DNA of 64,000 nt from Brachionus manjavacas (lineage: Eukaryota > Rotifera > Eurotatoria > Ploima > Brachionidae), in assembly GCA_019054805.1 (NCBI GenBank), contig JAHQIY010000016.1, positions 248,001 to 312,000 on the forward strand, written 5' to 3'. Of the stretch, positions 32,593 to 44,820 are shown in pieces (positions within the stretch are counted from its first letter, which is position 1; every line of letters begins with the position of its first letter). The notes below the pieces were generated by a model. The model saw only the letters and a program-made list of their open reading frames with translations, had not been told where the DNA came from and searched no databases. Made by a program: the position numbers and the translations under genes.

Positions 32593-33349
32593 TCAAATTG
32601 CTCATTAGCACCGACAACTGTTGTGTCTTATCTCGCTGCTGACACTCACTTAATTGCACCTAGATAATAAAGCAACGTGTCATTTAATTCTCTATGAAAT
32701 TCAAGTTATGTAGATAATAAAATTTAGCTAGTATCATAAAAGTCGACTTCTTCTCTATTCTATTGTTTAATTAAACACACAAATTAGCGAACTCTCATTT
32801 GTGAAATATGATGCAAACAAGTCGACATTTTAAATTACCAACTTAGGCTTTGTTGTTTTTGGGGCTTTTTTTTTGTTCATTTTCTTTCTATGCTCATTTT
32901 TTTCTTCCCGGGCCCAAACTCTTCAATCAAGAATAGAAGAGAAAAAAATGAGAAGAAAAAATGGGTCGATTGGACGATTTTAATCGCGACTTTTTTTCTC
33001 ATTTGTCACTAAAAATCAATAAGACAACAATTGATTGGTTTAAGATAATTATGCATAATTTATTTGAGACAAGATAAATCGATTGTTTTCAAAGATTAGC
33101 TAAGCAGTTTTGTTTTGGCATCTAAGGCCTTTCTTTCTATTTTTACTATCATTTATTTGTTTTAATAGAAACAAATAAAGCACCTCATGGGTGATGCAAA
33201 ATTAATTAAAAAATCTTCTTTTCGTTAGGAAATTTTGCCTTTTTTCTTTTTTTTTCGAAAGAAATTGTTGCATGACCAAAGTGGTCATTGAAATTTAAAA
33301 GAAACAAAGAATTGAAATAGAAATTCCTTTTTTAAGCTCTAGTTAGAAT

Positions 33350-33459
33350 GGATGCGTGTGTGATAAAACATTTGTGAATTAAGATAAGCTACAAAGTGAC
33401 ATAGTGATATTTTGTTATCTTCTATTCGGTTTTGTGAATTCAAATTAGTTGTAGTTGAC
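33350..33459 (+). repeat. duplicated upstream segment, copy 1
   Basis: Starts with GATGCGTGTGTG and ends with AAATTAGTTGTAGTTGAC; also GTTATCTTCTATTCGGTTTT. It matches 35279-35369 in the same orientation with small indels. Confidence 0.75.
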
Positions 33460-35278
33460 TTTTAGTAATTTGTGATAGCTTTTATTTCTCTGTCTCTAGA
33501 TTAAAATGGTTGGAGAATGGTTATAATTAAAGTAATAGTTAGGAGAGGAGCCCCGGGTGGCTTGGAATGATCATTGACCTTCCTTTTAGTGCCGTGTTGA
33601 GTGGTTTTGGTAATGAAAATAAAAGTGAGCAAACATTTGAAGCTGTTACTAGACAAACAAAAAAAATTAGTGCTTTGAGAATATATATTTAATATTATTT
33701 AGGTAACCGACAATTAATTTTCACTAATCTTCTAGTCTAAGATAAATAGCCTTTTGTTTGAGAGGCAAACATTCTGTCTGATTCCTTTAACAAGCTAGAA
33801 TACGCAGCGCAGTGTACTTGAAGAGTTATGTGTTATTGTCATGGAATGGAACTTTGAAAATTCACCTTTGTTTATTTATTTTAAAAAAATAGTCACTGTG
33901 TAAGCTGCTTGAAGGTTTAGCGCCTTTTTTCAGCACAAAAACTGAATAGATAATTTGTTAAAATTTTTTGTCGTTAATGTTGGTTGCGTTAGTTCATTTG
34001 GGTTCATTTTTTTGGTTAACTATTGTTTGTTATTTTAAAAATTCGTGGGAAGTAAAACTTCTTTAGCCATAGGCATCAAATTTATTAATCCTTAGTCTAA
34101 AAGACAATAGAACGGCAGCAACAAAAAAATTCAAGCCAAAAAAGAGCTAAAATCAAAAAATGAAGAAAAGAGAAGAATGAGAAAAGTGAAAACTTGTTTT
34201 TTGCTTAGTGCATAAGTAAGCTTCTTTTAAAACAACAATAGATTTTGACTGATGACTTGTAGGAGTCACCGTGTACCTAGATAATCAAGCTCTAGTCTTT
34301 TGAGTTTTCATTTTAACTTTCGTTTCCTACAGTAACTTTACTTTACTGAACAAAAATTTTAATCTTTTTTTTAATCTCTCTCAATTTGTAAATTATACGA
34401 ATATTAAATTTTAAACATTTGTTCATAAAATGCAGACTGAAAAGAAGTTTTTTGTTGTTTATCGTTCTGAGCTGCCTCAGACCATTGCCTAAATTATTTC
34501 CACATAAATAAACTAAAGCATTGGGTCTCTAAACTAAGATGTGTTAGAGCCTGAAATGAAACACTCTTTATGTTTTGTTTTTCTTTGGTCTCTTGCATTA
34601 GTCTACTTTTCTGCAGTCATTATTTTGTTATAAACTCACTTACTGATTGCGAATAAGAGGGCTTACTTTACAAATCCCCTTTCTTTTCTCCGGATCAATT
34701 AATCCAAAATTGAGCGCCTGAATGCTTCTGGTTAGGGAACAGGCTTATCGAAAAAATTGCCACAATGAAAAAATTTCAAGTTTACCAGTTAAAGACTTTT
34801 AATTATAAATCATATTTGAAAATACCATCTAAATTTTATAATAATTATAAATTTCTAAATTTTAACTAAAATTAATTGTGTAGTTTTTCACTAGTTGCAT
34901 CATTAGCCATGTACTAAAATAGAGATAAAAATTGTCAGCATGCTCAGTAAATATGAGGACTAATCAAAGGACTTGTCTTATTGAATAGGAGAAGCAAAAT
35001 TTTTACCAAACCAAAGCATATGCCTTTGGACTTGGCATCTTTAGCATCACTTGCAGCTATTACATTCTCAAAAGGAAGAACACTACTTGGTGAATTGTAA
35101 AGACTAAAAGTATACATTGGCCAATTGGCTGTATGCTAGCTAATATTGGTGCTGAGCCTAAGAGCATAATTGAACTTTGTTAATTTTCTAGCTAAAATTG
35201 TGTCTTGGGGGAATTTGACATAATAGGATTTGTGTTGTTTTTGTCGTTGCTGTTCTAGAGCTTATTTATTTGTTATAT

Positions 35279-35369
35279 GGGTGCGTGTGTGCGATAGCAC
35301 AAAGTGATATTTATGTTATCTCCTATTCTGTTTTGTGATCGAATCAAATTTAAATTAGTTGTAGTTGAC
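35279..35369 (+). repeat. duplicated upstream segment, copy 2
   Basis: GGGTGCGTGTGTG, GTTATCTCCTATTCTGTTTT and AAATTAGTTGTAGTTGAC in the same order as copy 1, about 1.9 kb downstream of it. Confidence 0.75.
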
Positions 35370-35474
35370 GCTTTGTGAAATTTGACTCTAGAGAGACCGT
35401 GTGCAAAATTTCAAGTCAAAATAGAAAGAATAAAAAAAGTGAAAGCGACATTTATTTAAATTGGATTTTTGTTC

Positions 35475-35498
35475 TTGTTGTTGTTGTTGTTGTTGTTA
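35475..35498. repeat. (GTT)n microsatellite
   Basis: TTGTTGTTGTTGTTGTTGTT tract. Confidence 0.85.
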
Positions 35499-35638
35499 TG
35501 AATATTTTATTTACGCAATCAGTAAATAAGCTCAATCAAAAACTGGCACTGACATCTCATTCCCAGGGCACACTTTTTGAGCTGGACCAAGGAGTGCGCG
35601 ACTCGGTGCGTGAATGTTTATCCAAGACCGGAATTAAG

Positions 35639-35660
35639 CTCTCTCTCTCTCTTTCTTTTT
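35639..35660. repeat. (CT)n microsatellite
   Basis: CTCTCTCTCTCTCT followed by a T-rich tract. Confidence 0.85.
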
Positions 35661-35884
35661 TTCTTTCTTTGTTTCTGTCTAAGAGAGAAATCAATTTAGA
35701 CAAATAAACAAATTTGGAAATAATTAAATCTTGCTCTATGTTTGTTGCTTGTTGCTCTCGTTCAATCTATTTGATCGAGATTTAATTATATTTATTCTAG
35801 CAATAACAAATGATCAATTGATCGAACAAGCTAAAACAACATTCCAAGTGGAATATAAAAGCAAAGACACACAAGCAGAAGAGA

Positions 35885-35923
35885 ATGGGAGAATTGGTGA
35901 ATGAGTTGTGTGGTATTCACGAG
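35885..35923 (+). other. candidate upstream exon of disco
   Basis: ATG-led 13 codons (MGELVNELCGIHE) end exactly at a strong donor, GAG|GTATGT, in phase 0. A join to CCTAAG|ATGCCA at 36724 would stay in frame. This is speculative: the acceptor lacks a good pyrimidine tract. Confidence 0.2.
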
Positions 35924-36352
35924 GTATGTGTGTGAATGCGTCTGTGTTTGTGTGCAAAGATTGATTGATTGATTTTGGTTCCATTCTGCTAGCTAATGCG
36001 ACCGATATCTGACAGAAGACATATTCTCTGTAATGCTATCTCATAGGCAATTAACCTAGTTTAGAGCGTAAATAAACAAGAACTCGTTGCAGGCTCTATT
36101 CGACGAGCTTTAGTTGTGTTCTCTTAGCTGCGCGTTTTAATTACTATCTTATCTATTCAGGTCACCGGAAAACAAAAAACAATTTGTTCAGTTACATACA
36201 CAAAAACGAATAGTAACAGAAACAAAATACAAAAGTGTCTAGGTTGTTTTCACTTGCATAATCTGCGATCCGATGTCAATTTAATTACAAACAGAGATTA
36301 TCTAATAAAAAAAACATGTCTTTATTATTGCTTTATTGATAAGTTAAAGCTG

Positions 36353-36388
36353 ATAGAGAGAGAGAGAGAGAGATAGAGAGAGCGAGAG
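36353..36388. repeat. (GA)n microsatellite
   Basis: GAGAGAGAGAGAGAGAGAGA tract with two interruptions. Confidence 0.9.
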
Positions 36389-36503
36389 CCAAATAAAAAT
36401 AACAACAACAACTAAAAAACGGAAACACGCGTCCTTTTCTAGATTTAATCTATCGATTGGATCAAATTTCGACACATGTTTTCGTTTAGAGATCAAGTGT
36501 GAC

Positions 36504-36525
36504 ATCATCATCATCATCATCATCA
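36504..36525. repeat. (ATC)n microsatellite
   Basis: ATCATCATCATCATCATCA tract. Confidence 0.85.
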
Positions 36526-36593
36526 ACATCATCCAACCAGTCGACTTATCATCCTTTATTTACGCTTCAACACAATCAACACTTTCCCCTTTT

Positions 36594-36652
36594 CTTTCTC
36601 TCTCTCTCACTTTCTCTCTCTTTCTCTATGTCTCTCTCTCTGCCTCTCTCTA
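36594..36652. repeat. (CT)n-rich tract before splice acceptor
   Basis: CTTTCTCTCTCTCTC repeats about 45 bases before the likely acceptor at 36697. They may serve as an extended pyrimidine tract. Confidence 0.8.
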
Positions 36653-36723
36653 AAATTATCTAAACAAATTTTGCATCACATTCTCCTATTTATTTAGAGA
36701 CTTTAAAATGAACATTGCCTAAG

Positions 36724-38265
36724 ATGCCATCATCAATGAGTCAACTAAACCCGAATCAGCTGTCACTGGCGAACGCTCAATCAGCACTGGCCATGTATCC
36801 GTTCATGATGAACCGTAGCGTTGGCGGAGGAGAGGCGGGCAGCTCGCAGGCTGCACTGGCCGCAGTCGCTGCCCAACAGTACTTGACAGCGATGGCCGTG
36901 GCCATGGGCTCCTCGCCGGAGCTCATGAGCCCGGCCCGGCTCGCCTCCCAGCTGCCCGGCGCCGCCACCAACCCATTCTCGGCCTTTGCCGCCCTCTACA
37001 ATCAACAAATGCTCATGAGTCGCGATGTTCCGCCAGAGCTGGCCAACCAAGTGCTGCACAAGGCCAGCTCGACAGGCAACTCGTCGTACCCGTCGTCCTC
37101 GTCGGCCTCGTCCACCAGCTCAACCAAAGAGGAACACAAACTCGACAAAGAAAACACTCTGCTAAATCTGTCGATGAACAAACGTCCAAAAGACAAAAGC
37201 AAATGCACCACTTTGAATAGTCAATTTGCGGACGCAATCGCCACTCTGCTACAAAGCCCAGCTGGCCCTGGTCCCGCGGACAAAAAGGTGTCGCGCAAAA
37301 ACAACAAAGCCGCTCACGGCGACACCGTCAAACGCAAAAACAGCCCCGACGATTGTTTGCACAACGATTCGCTCGACCACGAAGACCACTTGAACGAGAA
37401 TTCGAACCTGAGCGGCGGCGCCAAGTCCACGTCATCGGTGCACAACTCGTCACTGGTGTCCAACTCGAACTCGCAGAGCAACTTGAACGAGAGCGAGGCG
37501 TCGTCGAACAAGCGGCGCCGGCCCGATCTCAGCCAACAGGGCGTGCTGGTCAGCCCCAATGGCAAAAAGAGAGTTCAGTGTCACGTGTGCATGAAGACAT
37601 TTTGCGACAAAGGCGCGCTCAAGATTCACTTTAGCGCCGTGCATCTGCGCGAAATGCACAAGTGCACAGTGGCCGGCTGCAACATGGTGTTTAGCTCGCG
37701 CAGATCGCGAAATCGACACAGCGCCAACCCGAACCCCAAGCTGCACATGGCACGACCGCATCCGGTCTCGCACCGCTACCAGAACACCGGGCCGATCATA
37801 TCGGACGAGCAGCCGTCCATGGCCGGCGTCATTCTGGCCGAGGTCGAAAAAACGGTCGGCTCCAAGCTCAGTCCCGATGCCAGCACCGCTGATCCTGCTG
37901 CTCTCAACGAATTCGACCAAGACGACGAGACCAGCTCGCTCAACGACCAAGACACCGACGCCGCCATCGATCTAACCATCAACAAAAAGGAAACTTCTCT
38001 CAACCAAATGCAGCTGAACTCGTGCAGCAAGCGCAAGTCGTTCAATCCTGTGCGCATATCTAGCGAGTCGGCCAAGGCGCTCCAATCCATCTCTAGTGCC
38101 AAAGACAAAAGTGATGCTTGCTCGTCGCCTCGGTCCGAATGCTCGGACAAAAAGCCCAGCGAGGAGCACAACACCAGCTATGACGACTATGACGATGAGC
38201 CCGAGTACACGGCCGATCAGCACCAGCTTAAAAATGCTCTCGAGCACAGCATGTCTGAGAACTGA
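36724..38265 (+). CDS. disco: Disco/basonuclin-family C2H2 zinc-finger transcription factor
   Basis: 513 residues from the ATG at 36724; an in-frame TGA lies upstream at 36708-36710. The diagnostic paired fingers span about 286-341: [20 protein letters not shown] (Cys286, Cys289, His302, His307), then [20 protein letters not shown] (Cys314, Cys319, His332), followed by [11 protein letters not shown]. This pair is nearly invariant in Drosophila Disco and vertebrate basonuclin. Only one pair is present, as in Disco; vertebrate basonuclins have three. The rest is low-complexity: Ala/Met-rich N-terminus, Ser and Asn runs, a short [10 protein letters not shown] motif and an acidic C-terminus ending HSMSEN. 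It acts in the nucleus in patterning. The coding exon is far more GC-rich than its flanks. Confidence 0.9.
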   Translation: MPSSMSQLNPNQLSLANAQSALAMYPFMMNRSVGGGEAGSSQAALAAVAAQQYLTAMAVAMGSSPELMSPARLASQLPGAATNPFSAFAALYNQQMLMSRDVPPELANQVLHKASSTGNSSYPSSSSASSTSSTKEEHKLDKENTLLNLSMNKRPKDKSKCTTLNSQFADAIATLLQSPAGPGPADKKVSRKNNKAAHGDTVKRKNSPDDCLHNDSLDHEDHLNENSNLSGGAKSTSSVHNSSLVSNSNSQSNLNESEASSNKRRRPDLSQQGVLVSPNGKKRVQCHVCMKTFCDKGALKIHFSAVHLREMHKCTVAGCNMVFSSRRSRNRHSANPNPKLHMARPHPVSHRYQNTGPIISDEQPSMAGVILAEVEKTVGSKLSPDASTADPAALNEFDQDDETSSLNDQDTDAAIDLTINKKETSLNQMQLNSCSKRKSFNPVRISSESAKALQSISSAKDKSDACSSPRSECSDKKPSEEHNTSYDDYDDEPEYTADQHQLKNALEHSMSEN

Positions 38266-39179
38266 ATAATTTTTTAGAGCTTGTTTTTTTTTTTTTTTTT
38301 TTCTCGAGTGTGATTCAACGAAATAATCAACGGAAGCTTCCTGTTTTTTTTTTCTTTTTTTTTTTTTGATTTTTTAAAATGTTTGAATATTTTTAAAGAG
38401 TTTATATTCTAGTCTTTTTTTTGGGTATTTTCTTTTCCTTCTTCTATTTTAGTTCAGAATTTGTTCTCACTAAAACGTTATTTATTGAATATATATATAC
38501 TGTTTGTTCTAATGATTTTTTAAAATATGTTCACCTTTGATTTGAACTGATTTAATTTTTTGAAATTTAATTATCCATAAATATTGAAATATTGGAACTT
38601 TTTGTTTTAGTTTTTTGATTTGTTGTAAATAGACTTTTTTGTTTGTTTTCACTTTCTTCTCTAAATTTTAAAACACTTTTTAAAAATAAAATTGAGATTT
38701 TAGACCAGCTTTGCGTTAATCAAAAAAAATCACACCGAACATCTATTCAAACAAAAGCTACTTGACTCATTTGTTTATTTTTATTATTAATATTGATAAA
38801 TGAGTTTGGATTTCCGCTAGGTTTGCCCGAGTGGCTTTAGTCTTCGTCTAAACCCTCTTGTCACGAAAAAATGTCTCAAATTTAATTTCAAATTCAAAAG
38901 AAAAATTGAATAAAAAAAAAATAAAAAAATATGAGAATCTAAAATTTAGATTAAGAAGACGATTTTTGAGTGTTTACATTAGATTGATTTATTTATTTAT
39001 TTCGATATAAAAAAATGTCCTAAAAATTAATTTTTTTGCCTTCGCCATCAAATCTCACTTAAATAAAAATATTCTCCTAAAAAAAATAACTTCTTGTGAA
39101 TTAAATTAGTTAGAAAAAAGTGCATCAAGTAAACATTAGTAGGCATATAAAATAGTAAACTAAGTTAACATTGATTACG
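38266..39179. other. 3' flank of disco, probable 3' UTR
   Basis: Begins with long poly-T tracts (38284-38302 and 38344-38368), often seen in 3' UTRs of this window. An AATAAA-like signal lies near 38687. A tRNA A-box-like word, TGCCCGAGTGGC, at 38824-38835 has no B-box and is not called a gene. Confidence 0.45.
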
Positions 39180-39705
39180 ATGATTCCAAAGAAGGCTGGT
39201 TACGCCACTGATCCTGTTGATTACAGAGGAATCAGTGTACTGGATTGTCTTGGTAAACTTGCTGAAAGAGTTAACGTAATTATCAGAATTGAGTGATATG
39301 TCTTTAAAATAAAGGACTCTATTTTAGTGACACGCTGTTATAAATGTAAAAGATTCTATAGTGACATGTCACTAAATTCAGGTGATTACGTTATTAGTAA
39401 TCGTTTACATAACTTTTTAGAAAGCAAAAAACTCATTATTGAAGAGCACTTGGCTTTAGAAATAATATAGGTACTGGTGGCTATCTTTTATTTATGACTC
39501 AAAAGATACAAGAGCGACTAAATAAGCATAATGGCAGCAAAATATGTGGTATCTTTATTGATATTTCAAAAGCCTTTGATAAACATGCTGGACTAATCTA
39601 GTTTACCTGGGTGTACCTATGTATCTGGTCAGATTCGTCATGAACTTTTTGTCAGGCAGATTTTCTAAAGTTAAGATAAACAACAAGAGTAGCAGGATGT
39701 CAAAT
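39180..39705 (+). pseudogene. LINE RT fragment, heavily decayed
   Basis: Plus-strand pieces in different frames: MIPKKAGYATDPVDYRGISV and LDCLGKLAERVN (fingers), an unrelated-looking insertion with stops, then LGFRNNIGTGGYLLFMTQKI, ICGIFIDISKAFDKH (palm motif A) and VPMYLVRFVMNFLSG, FSKVKINNKSS. The order is right for an RT from motif 1 to just before motif B. No xADD motif was found. Stops and frameshifts make it non-functional. Confidence 0.75.
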
Positions 39706-42350
39706 TTTGACGACTACACCGTTAATCTCGCATACTCGCTGAAAGAGTTAAGGATGATTCCAAAGAATTGAGTGATTTGGCTTTAGAAATCTATTCTTCG
39801 CCATCAAATCTTCAGTTAGTAATATCTTGTTTATTAGAGCAAGATTCTTACAAATTGGTGCTAGATATATGCTAAAATGTTTCTCCCATAAAAACAACTT
39901 CTATTAAGCTACTTGTCGAGGAATAAAGTAGCTAATGGTCTGAAAACACAGCAAAAGTATTGGTTACCTCTACTCCGGTAAGAGCCAAAAAAAGAAGTAT
40001 TATATTTGACTGAATTTCCTTAAATTATTTCATAGTTTTCATAATTCTTTATAATTGTAACTTTTATAATGTTATTCTTTTTTTTAATTTTTAAAAATTA
40101 GAACATTTTTAAACAATTACTAAATAATCTTCAAAATAAGAAAACTAATCATGAAAGTTTCAATGAGAATTCATATGTATTTTAAATAGATTATTTCTAA
40201 AAAAATTAGAAAAGATACATTACAGCCTGTTTCCTGAAAGAAAAACAATTTTTATGAAATGATCAAGAGGCGACTCGAATCTATTTAGATCAGGTTGAAT
40301 ATTATTTTAAATGTTTTCTTGAAATTGTTGGTTGAATTGTCGACCAAGGACACTACACTTGCACTTGCATAATGAAAGCCTTTCATTGACGGTCAGTAAA
40401 CCTCACACTTTAAAAATGCAAATATTTCAAACATAATCGATACTGGAAGCTTCACCATTTATAAAAATTTTCTTTTAATTTTTAATTTTTTTATTAAACT
40501 TTTATAATATTATAATTGTTAAAAAATATCAAAAACTAAAACTAATTTTACTTTAGAAGTTTCACTTAATTTCCTTCACATATTCTAGAAAACGCCCCAG
40601 GCAAGTTAAAATTAGAATAAAAAAAGCTCATATCAAATAATGTCCTGTGAGATATTAAAACGTGTTTCCTTTAATTTCAAAGGTATATTATTTGAGAAAA
40701 TACGATAATTAGCGAAGATTATTAAAATAAAGTTTATTAGTTTATAATTGTTTATGAAATGTTTATGAAAGTTTATAATTGTTAAGTATAATAAATTTTA
40801 ATTTAAATTTAAAAAAAAAAATATTTTCACGGAGGCAACACTTTTTTAGCGGCAAGTAGAATGGCTTCACATGTATCAGTTAGGACCTGGGAAAGATAAT
40901 AGTCTTACGCTGGTCATGGTGATGTTATTCATTTATCAGTTGGACTACCACTGAAACAAAATGACCCAATGCTGTCCCAAATCTTTATTATTCAGTCAAA
41001 AAGTCGATTCAAATCTTTAAGAAACCTTTCTTTTCAATATAAATAAAGGAATATAAAAACATGTCCTCTTTCAAAATATTGTTGCTTTCTTTTTGCAAAG
41101 CCATGATTATGGTTATTTCGGCTTTTTTTTTTACATATTACCTTTCTCGGTATAAATTTAAAATTGTGACCAGATTGTCTTCAAATCATTCTGAAAATTA
41201 AATTATCTTCACCTTAATAAACTGTCGAATTATAGTCTTTCCATTACTTCTCATCATTCCAAATAAAATTTTAAAATTGACGGATGAATGGATGCCTTGT
41301 GATTTTTGAAATTTATTAAGAAAATAAAATTTAAAGCTTGATATTTATTTTTTGTATGTGAGGTCAATAAAGCTTCAAATTTTAAGATGCACAAGACAAT
41401 TAATAATAATAAAAATACATTAATAATTAACAAGCCCTAAGGTTTTTATTTTATAACTTTTTTGTGAAAAATGAGCTTTTAGCTTTAGACCTTTGATATT
41501 TTAATTGCAAAATTTTTTTTTTTTTTTTTTTTTTTTAATTTTGAACTCGGTTTGGAAATAAAAAAATTGAATGCATAGTTTAGTTTAATTTTTAGCGTCA
41601 GCTATTTTGATTATCGTATTAGATAATTTGCTTTATCAGTTTAATTAAAATTTGATTGACTAAAAAATATTCAAATAAGCATTTTTTGAGGTTAATTTAT
41701 TATAGCCTTAAATCTTTTTATTACTATTCATAAATTAAATATTTGTTTTTTTTAACTTTTTGTGCTTCAAAAAACACTTAATTTGCTTATCATGAAAATA
41801 TTTAAATTTTTAAAATATTTATATTTTTAAATAAATTGATCAAAATTTAATACAAAATACGATAGTAAAAATTTTTTGCTTTTTACTTTGTTTTGGATTT
41901 TTTTTAATCAATAAGATATTCTCAGCTTACAAAAATACCTTACAAAAACAAATTCAAAGGTAGAAAAATTGAAAAAATCTGGATGAAAAATTTTTGATTT
42001 CTCTTTTATTTATTTGTTTTTTCTTTTTCTTTGATTATCAAGTAAAATAATTAAAGTATAAAATAAAAAAATTTTATCTTTCCTTTAAATTAATATATGT
42101 CTCGTTTATTTAAATCATTAAAATAAATTGAGTAAATTGAGTAAATCTTAATCAATATATTGATTAAGATTTTATTTTACTTCAGATAAAAATTCATATT
42201 GTTTTCTTCCAAATTAAAGATTAAAGAAATCATGTCTAATAATGTATACTTATTCTTTATTTAAAAATTGATAAAAATACCTTTATTTTTAAATCAAAAA
42301 CTAAAAATTTTGATTAGAAATTTACATTTGATCATGAACTTCAATTTGCC
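39706..42350. other. intergenic, no gene seen
   Basis: Very AT-rich with poly-T at 41512-41536. I found no open frame with recognisable content. Confidence 0.5.
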
Positions 42351-42360
42351 TTTGGATATT

Positions 42361-42510
42361 TTGGTCACGTAAATTTATTTGGTCACATAAATAAGAATTA
42401 AAATTGATATCAATATTAAATTTTTTAATTAAAAAAAAAATGGTCACATATTATGTGACCAGGATAAAAAATTTCTGGTCACCTATTCGACATAAGTCAC
42501 TTGGTCACAA
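42361..42510. repeat. cluster of GGTCAC words with a palindrome
   Basis: GGTCAC occurs at 42363, 42381, 42442, 42477 and 42503, and inverted (GTGACC) at 42455. The centre is the palindrome-like TGGTCACATATTATGTGACC (42441-42460). It may be a decayed transposon end; the same hexamer hairpin occurs in the foldback element at 446-1186. Confidence 0.45.
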
Positions 42511-44300
42511 AAGAGGCAAGACCCGCTAATTCTAATAAAAATAAACCCCTAAATTAAAGTTAAGACTACTAAGCCAGGGCTCTCAAAATTCTTATTTAAT
42601 AATTTAATAAAATCTTCCAGTCAATAAGCTAAATTAAAAATTATATTTTTTCTAATGAAAAGAAAAGCATTACAAACATGGGTTGCTCGATTACTCGAAG
42701 AAGAATTTAAAATCGATTAGATTTAAGTGCCAGACACACATTGTTTGTAATTCAACTCATCACACAAGAATACCTGAGCTTACTCTAAAAGACTAATTTA
42801 GATGTATGTAAGCAATTGATTTAAATAGATTGAAGATAAATCACAAAATCACTAAATAACAAATTATTTAGCAATTTATCATTTTTGTCTAAAACTAATC
42901 AAAATTTGAATTAAAATTTATTTTAACATCAAAATAAAAATTATCATTTGTATCTGATAAACAATTAGAAAAAATTTTCCTGATTAATTTTTTCAAATTT
43001 ATGATTAATTCATTTCTAATGAAGAATTATTAAGTTTATCAGAGAATAAATATTTATGATCATTTTAGTTTTTGTTATATAAAAGTTTTTTTTGACTTGA
43101 ATGAATCTTTTTAATAATAAAGAAAACTAATTAATTTTCAATCTGATTTTAGCTTGGATCCGGAAAATTGAATGAAAATTTTATTTGAAAAATACTGAAA
43201 ATATTAATTAAACACTTTTTTTACTGGCAAGATTATTCCTAATAGAGCATCAAGATAAATCAATCGCATCAAGAGTAATAAAGTTTTTAAAGTTTTTTCA
43301 ATAATTTTTAGATTATATGTCTCAAAATCTGGGTATTTGATTAGAATAAAAATTACGAGAAAAACTTGAAATATGTTTTTTTACGACATTTGCTGACCAG
43401 TTTTGCCTCCTACTTATTATTAATGAATGATCAGCAGTTTATTAGAAGCATTGAGCAGAATTTGACTTCCGTAATGTCAAAACATTTATTGCTTGGGTTA
43501 AAGGAAGCTAAGAAAATATAAGTTGATGAAATTTGCTCTTTATTCATTTATTTATTATATTAAAACTTTTTTAAATAAAAAAAATATAATTAAAATAGTA
43601 GAAAGTAAAATAGTTTTGTTTTTTAAAAGAAAGCATCATTGATTTATTAGATAGATCAAAAAAACTAGTTCAATTATTAAATGTCTGAGATTTCCAAACC
43701 ATTCATAAAAAGTAAAAACCTGATAAGTATCGAATAATGGAAAAATTTTTGTTCTTTTCAACTTAACAATTATTATTTTTTGATTATTTTTTTTATGTTC
43801 AGTTGGCGTTCTATTGATTTATTCAAGTTTTCAACCTATACAACTTTTCAATAATTCAATTTTTTTCAGAGTCGTTTAAAAGTCTCAAAATAAACTCCAA
43901 GTCCGGACTTTGAATTTTTTTTTTTTAAATTCTACTTTGACTTTAAAAAAAAAATAAAAGTCTTCGGCTCGGACATTTGAAAAAATAAAAAAGTCCGGAC
44001 TTTGACTTAACTTTCTAATGTTCAACTTTTACAACTTCTGATTTATCAAATACAATTAAATTAAAAATTTTTTGATTTTAACGGCAAGTTTTAATAAAAA
44101 TTAAATAATTAAGAAATTCCGCTCATTATTTTTGATGAACAAATTCCCTAAACCAGGGCTACGCCTCGGATTCCTTTGTTTTATCTAAAATTTTGTTTAA
44201 AAAAATCTAATTTCAAAATTCAACCTAAATAGTGATCAATCGAATTATTTTTGTGGACATAAATTGAAACTGGAATAATAAATAAAAAATTAGAACAAAC
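42511..44300. other. intergenic, no gene seen
   Basis: AT-rich. The 12-base palindrome AAGTCCGGACTT occurs twice, at 43899 and 43991. Confidence 0.5.
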
Positions 44301-44820
44301 AATTGGTTTAATTTTTTGTGAATTACAAAATGTATCCAATGTTGAAATAACATTGAAAAAGTGCGATGTTTCAAATATTTTTTTCAGTTTCAAAAAAAAA
44401 ATAATTTCAAGTTAATATTGCAAACATGAAAAAACTTTGTTTTTTTTCCTAAATTTTGACTTTGGGTTTGTGATATGATGATCCTTAAAGTAAATAATTG
44501 TAGTTTAAAAAACTATCTTCGCTCTATTCTTAAAATTTCATTAAATAAGTATTTGCTAAAATGCACTAAAAGAAATTAAATTATCACTAAAGTCAAAATT
44601 TTATTAGAGGAAAACATAGTTTTCTATGTCGGGTCTAGTCGCTTAAGTAAACCTTGGTTCACCTGTTATTGGAACAATTCTTTTTCTCATGTTTAATGAA
44701 CTATTAATCATACATAGACAAAGAAAAAAAAACCCAATGGATATTAAAGGTTCTTTTTTAAAAAAGAATTTTTTTGTTATTTTTTGGTTCTTTTTGGTTC
44801 TTTGGACCTTTTTTACTTAA

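Larger units (their letters stand above)
28796..36723. promoter_or_regulatory. long upstream interval of the disco/basonuclin gene
   Basis: About 8 kb without a convincing coding exon. It holds simple repeats, a GC-rich block at 32551-32592, a duplicated segment (33350-33459 and 35279-35369) and tRNA-like sequence at 29621. Such a wide gap before a developmental transcription factor usually carries enhancers and 5' UTR exons. A good splice acceptor (CTATTTATTTAG) ends at 36697, so the 5' UTR is probably spliced. Confidence 0.4.

Noticed and set aside
35375..35707. 110-codon plus-strand frame upstream of disco
   Set aside because: Made largely of GTT and CT microsatellite translation (VVVVVV, SLSLSL); no homology seen.
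36777..38247. Several open frames antisense to, or in another frame of, disco
   Set aside because: GC-rich coding sequence lowers stop density on all frames. The zinc-finger frame is clearly the real one.
38824..38835. tRNA A-box-like TGCCCGAGTGGC
   Set aside because: No B-box, no cloverleaf and no acceptor stem nearby.
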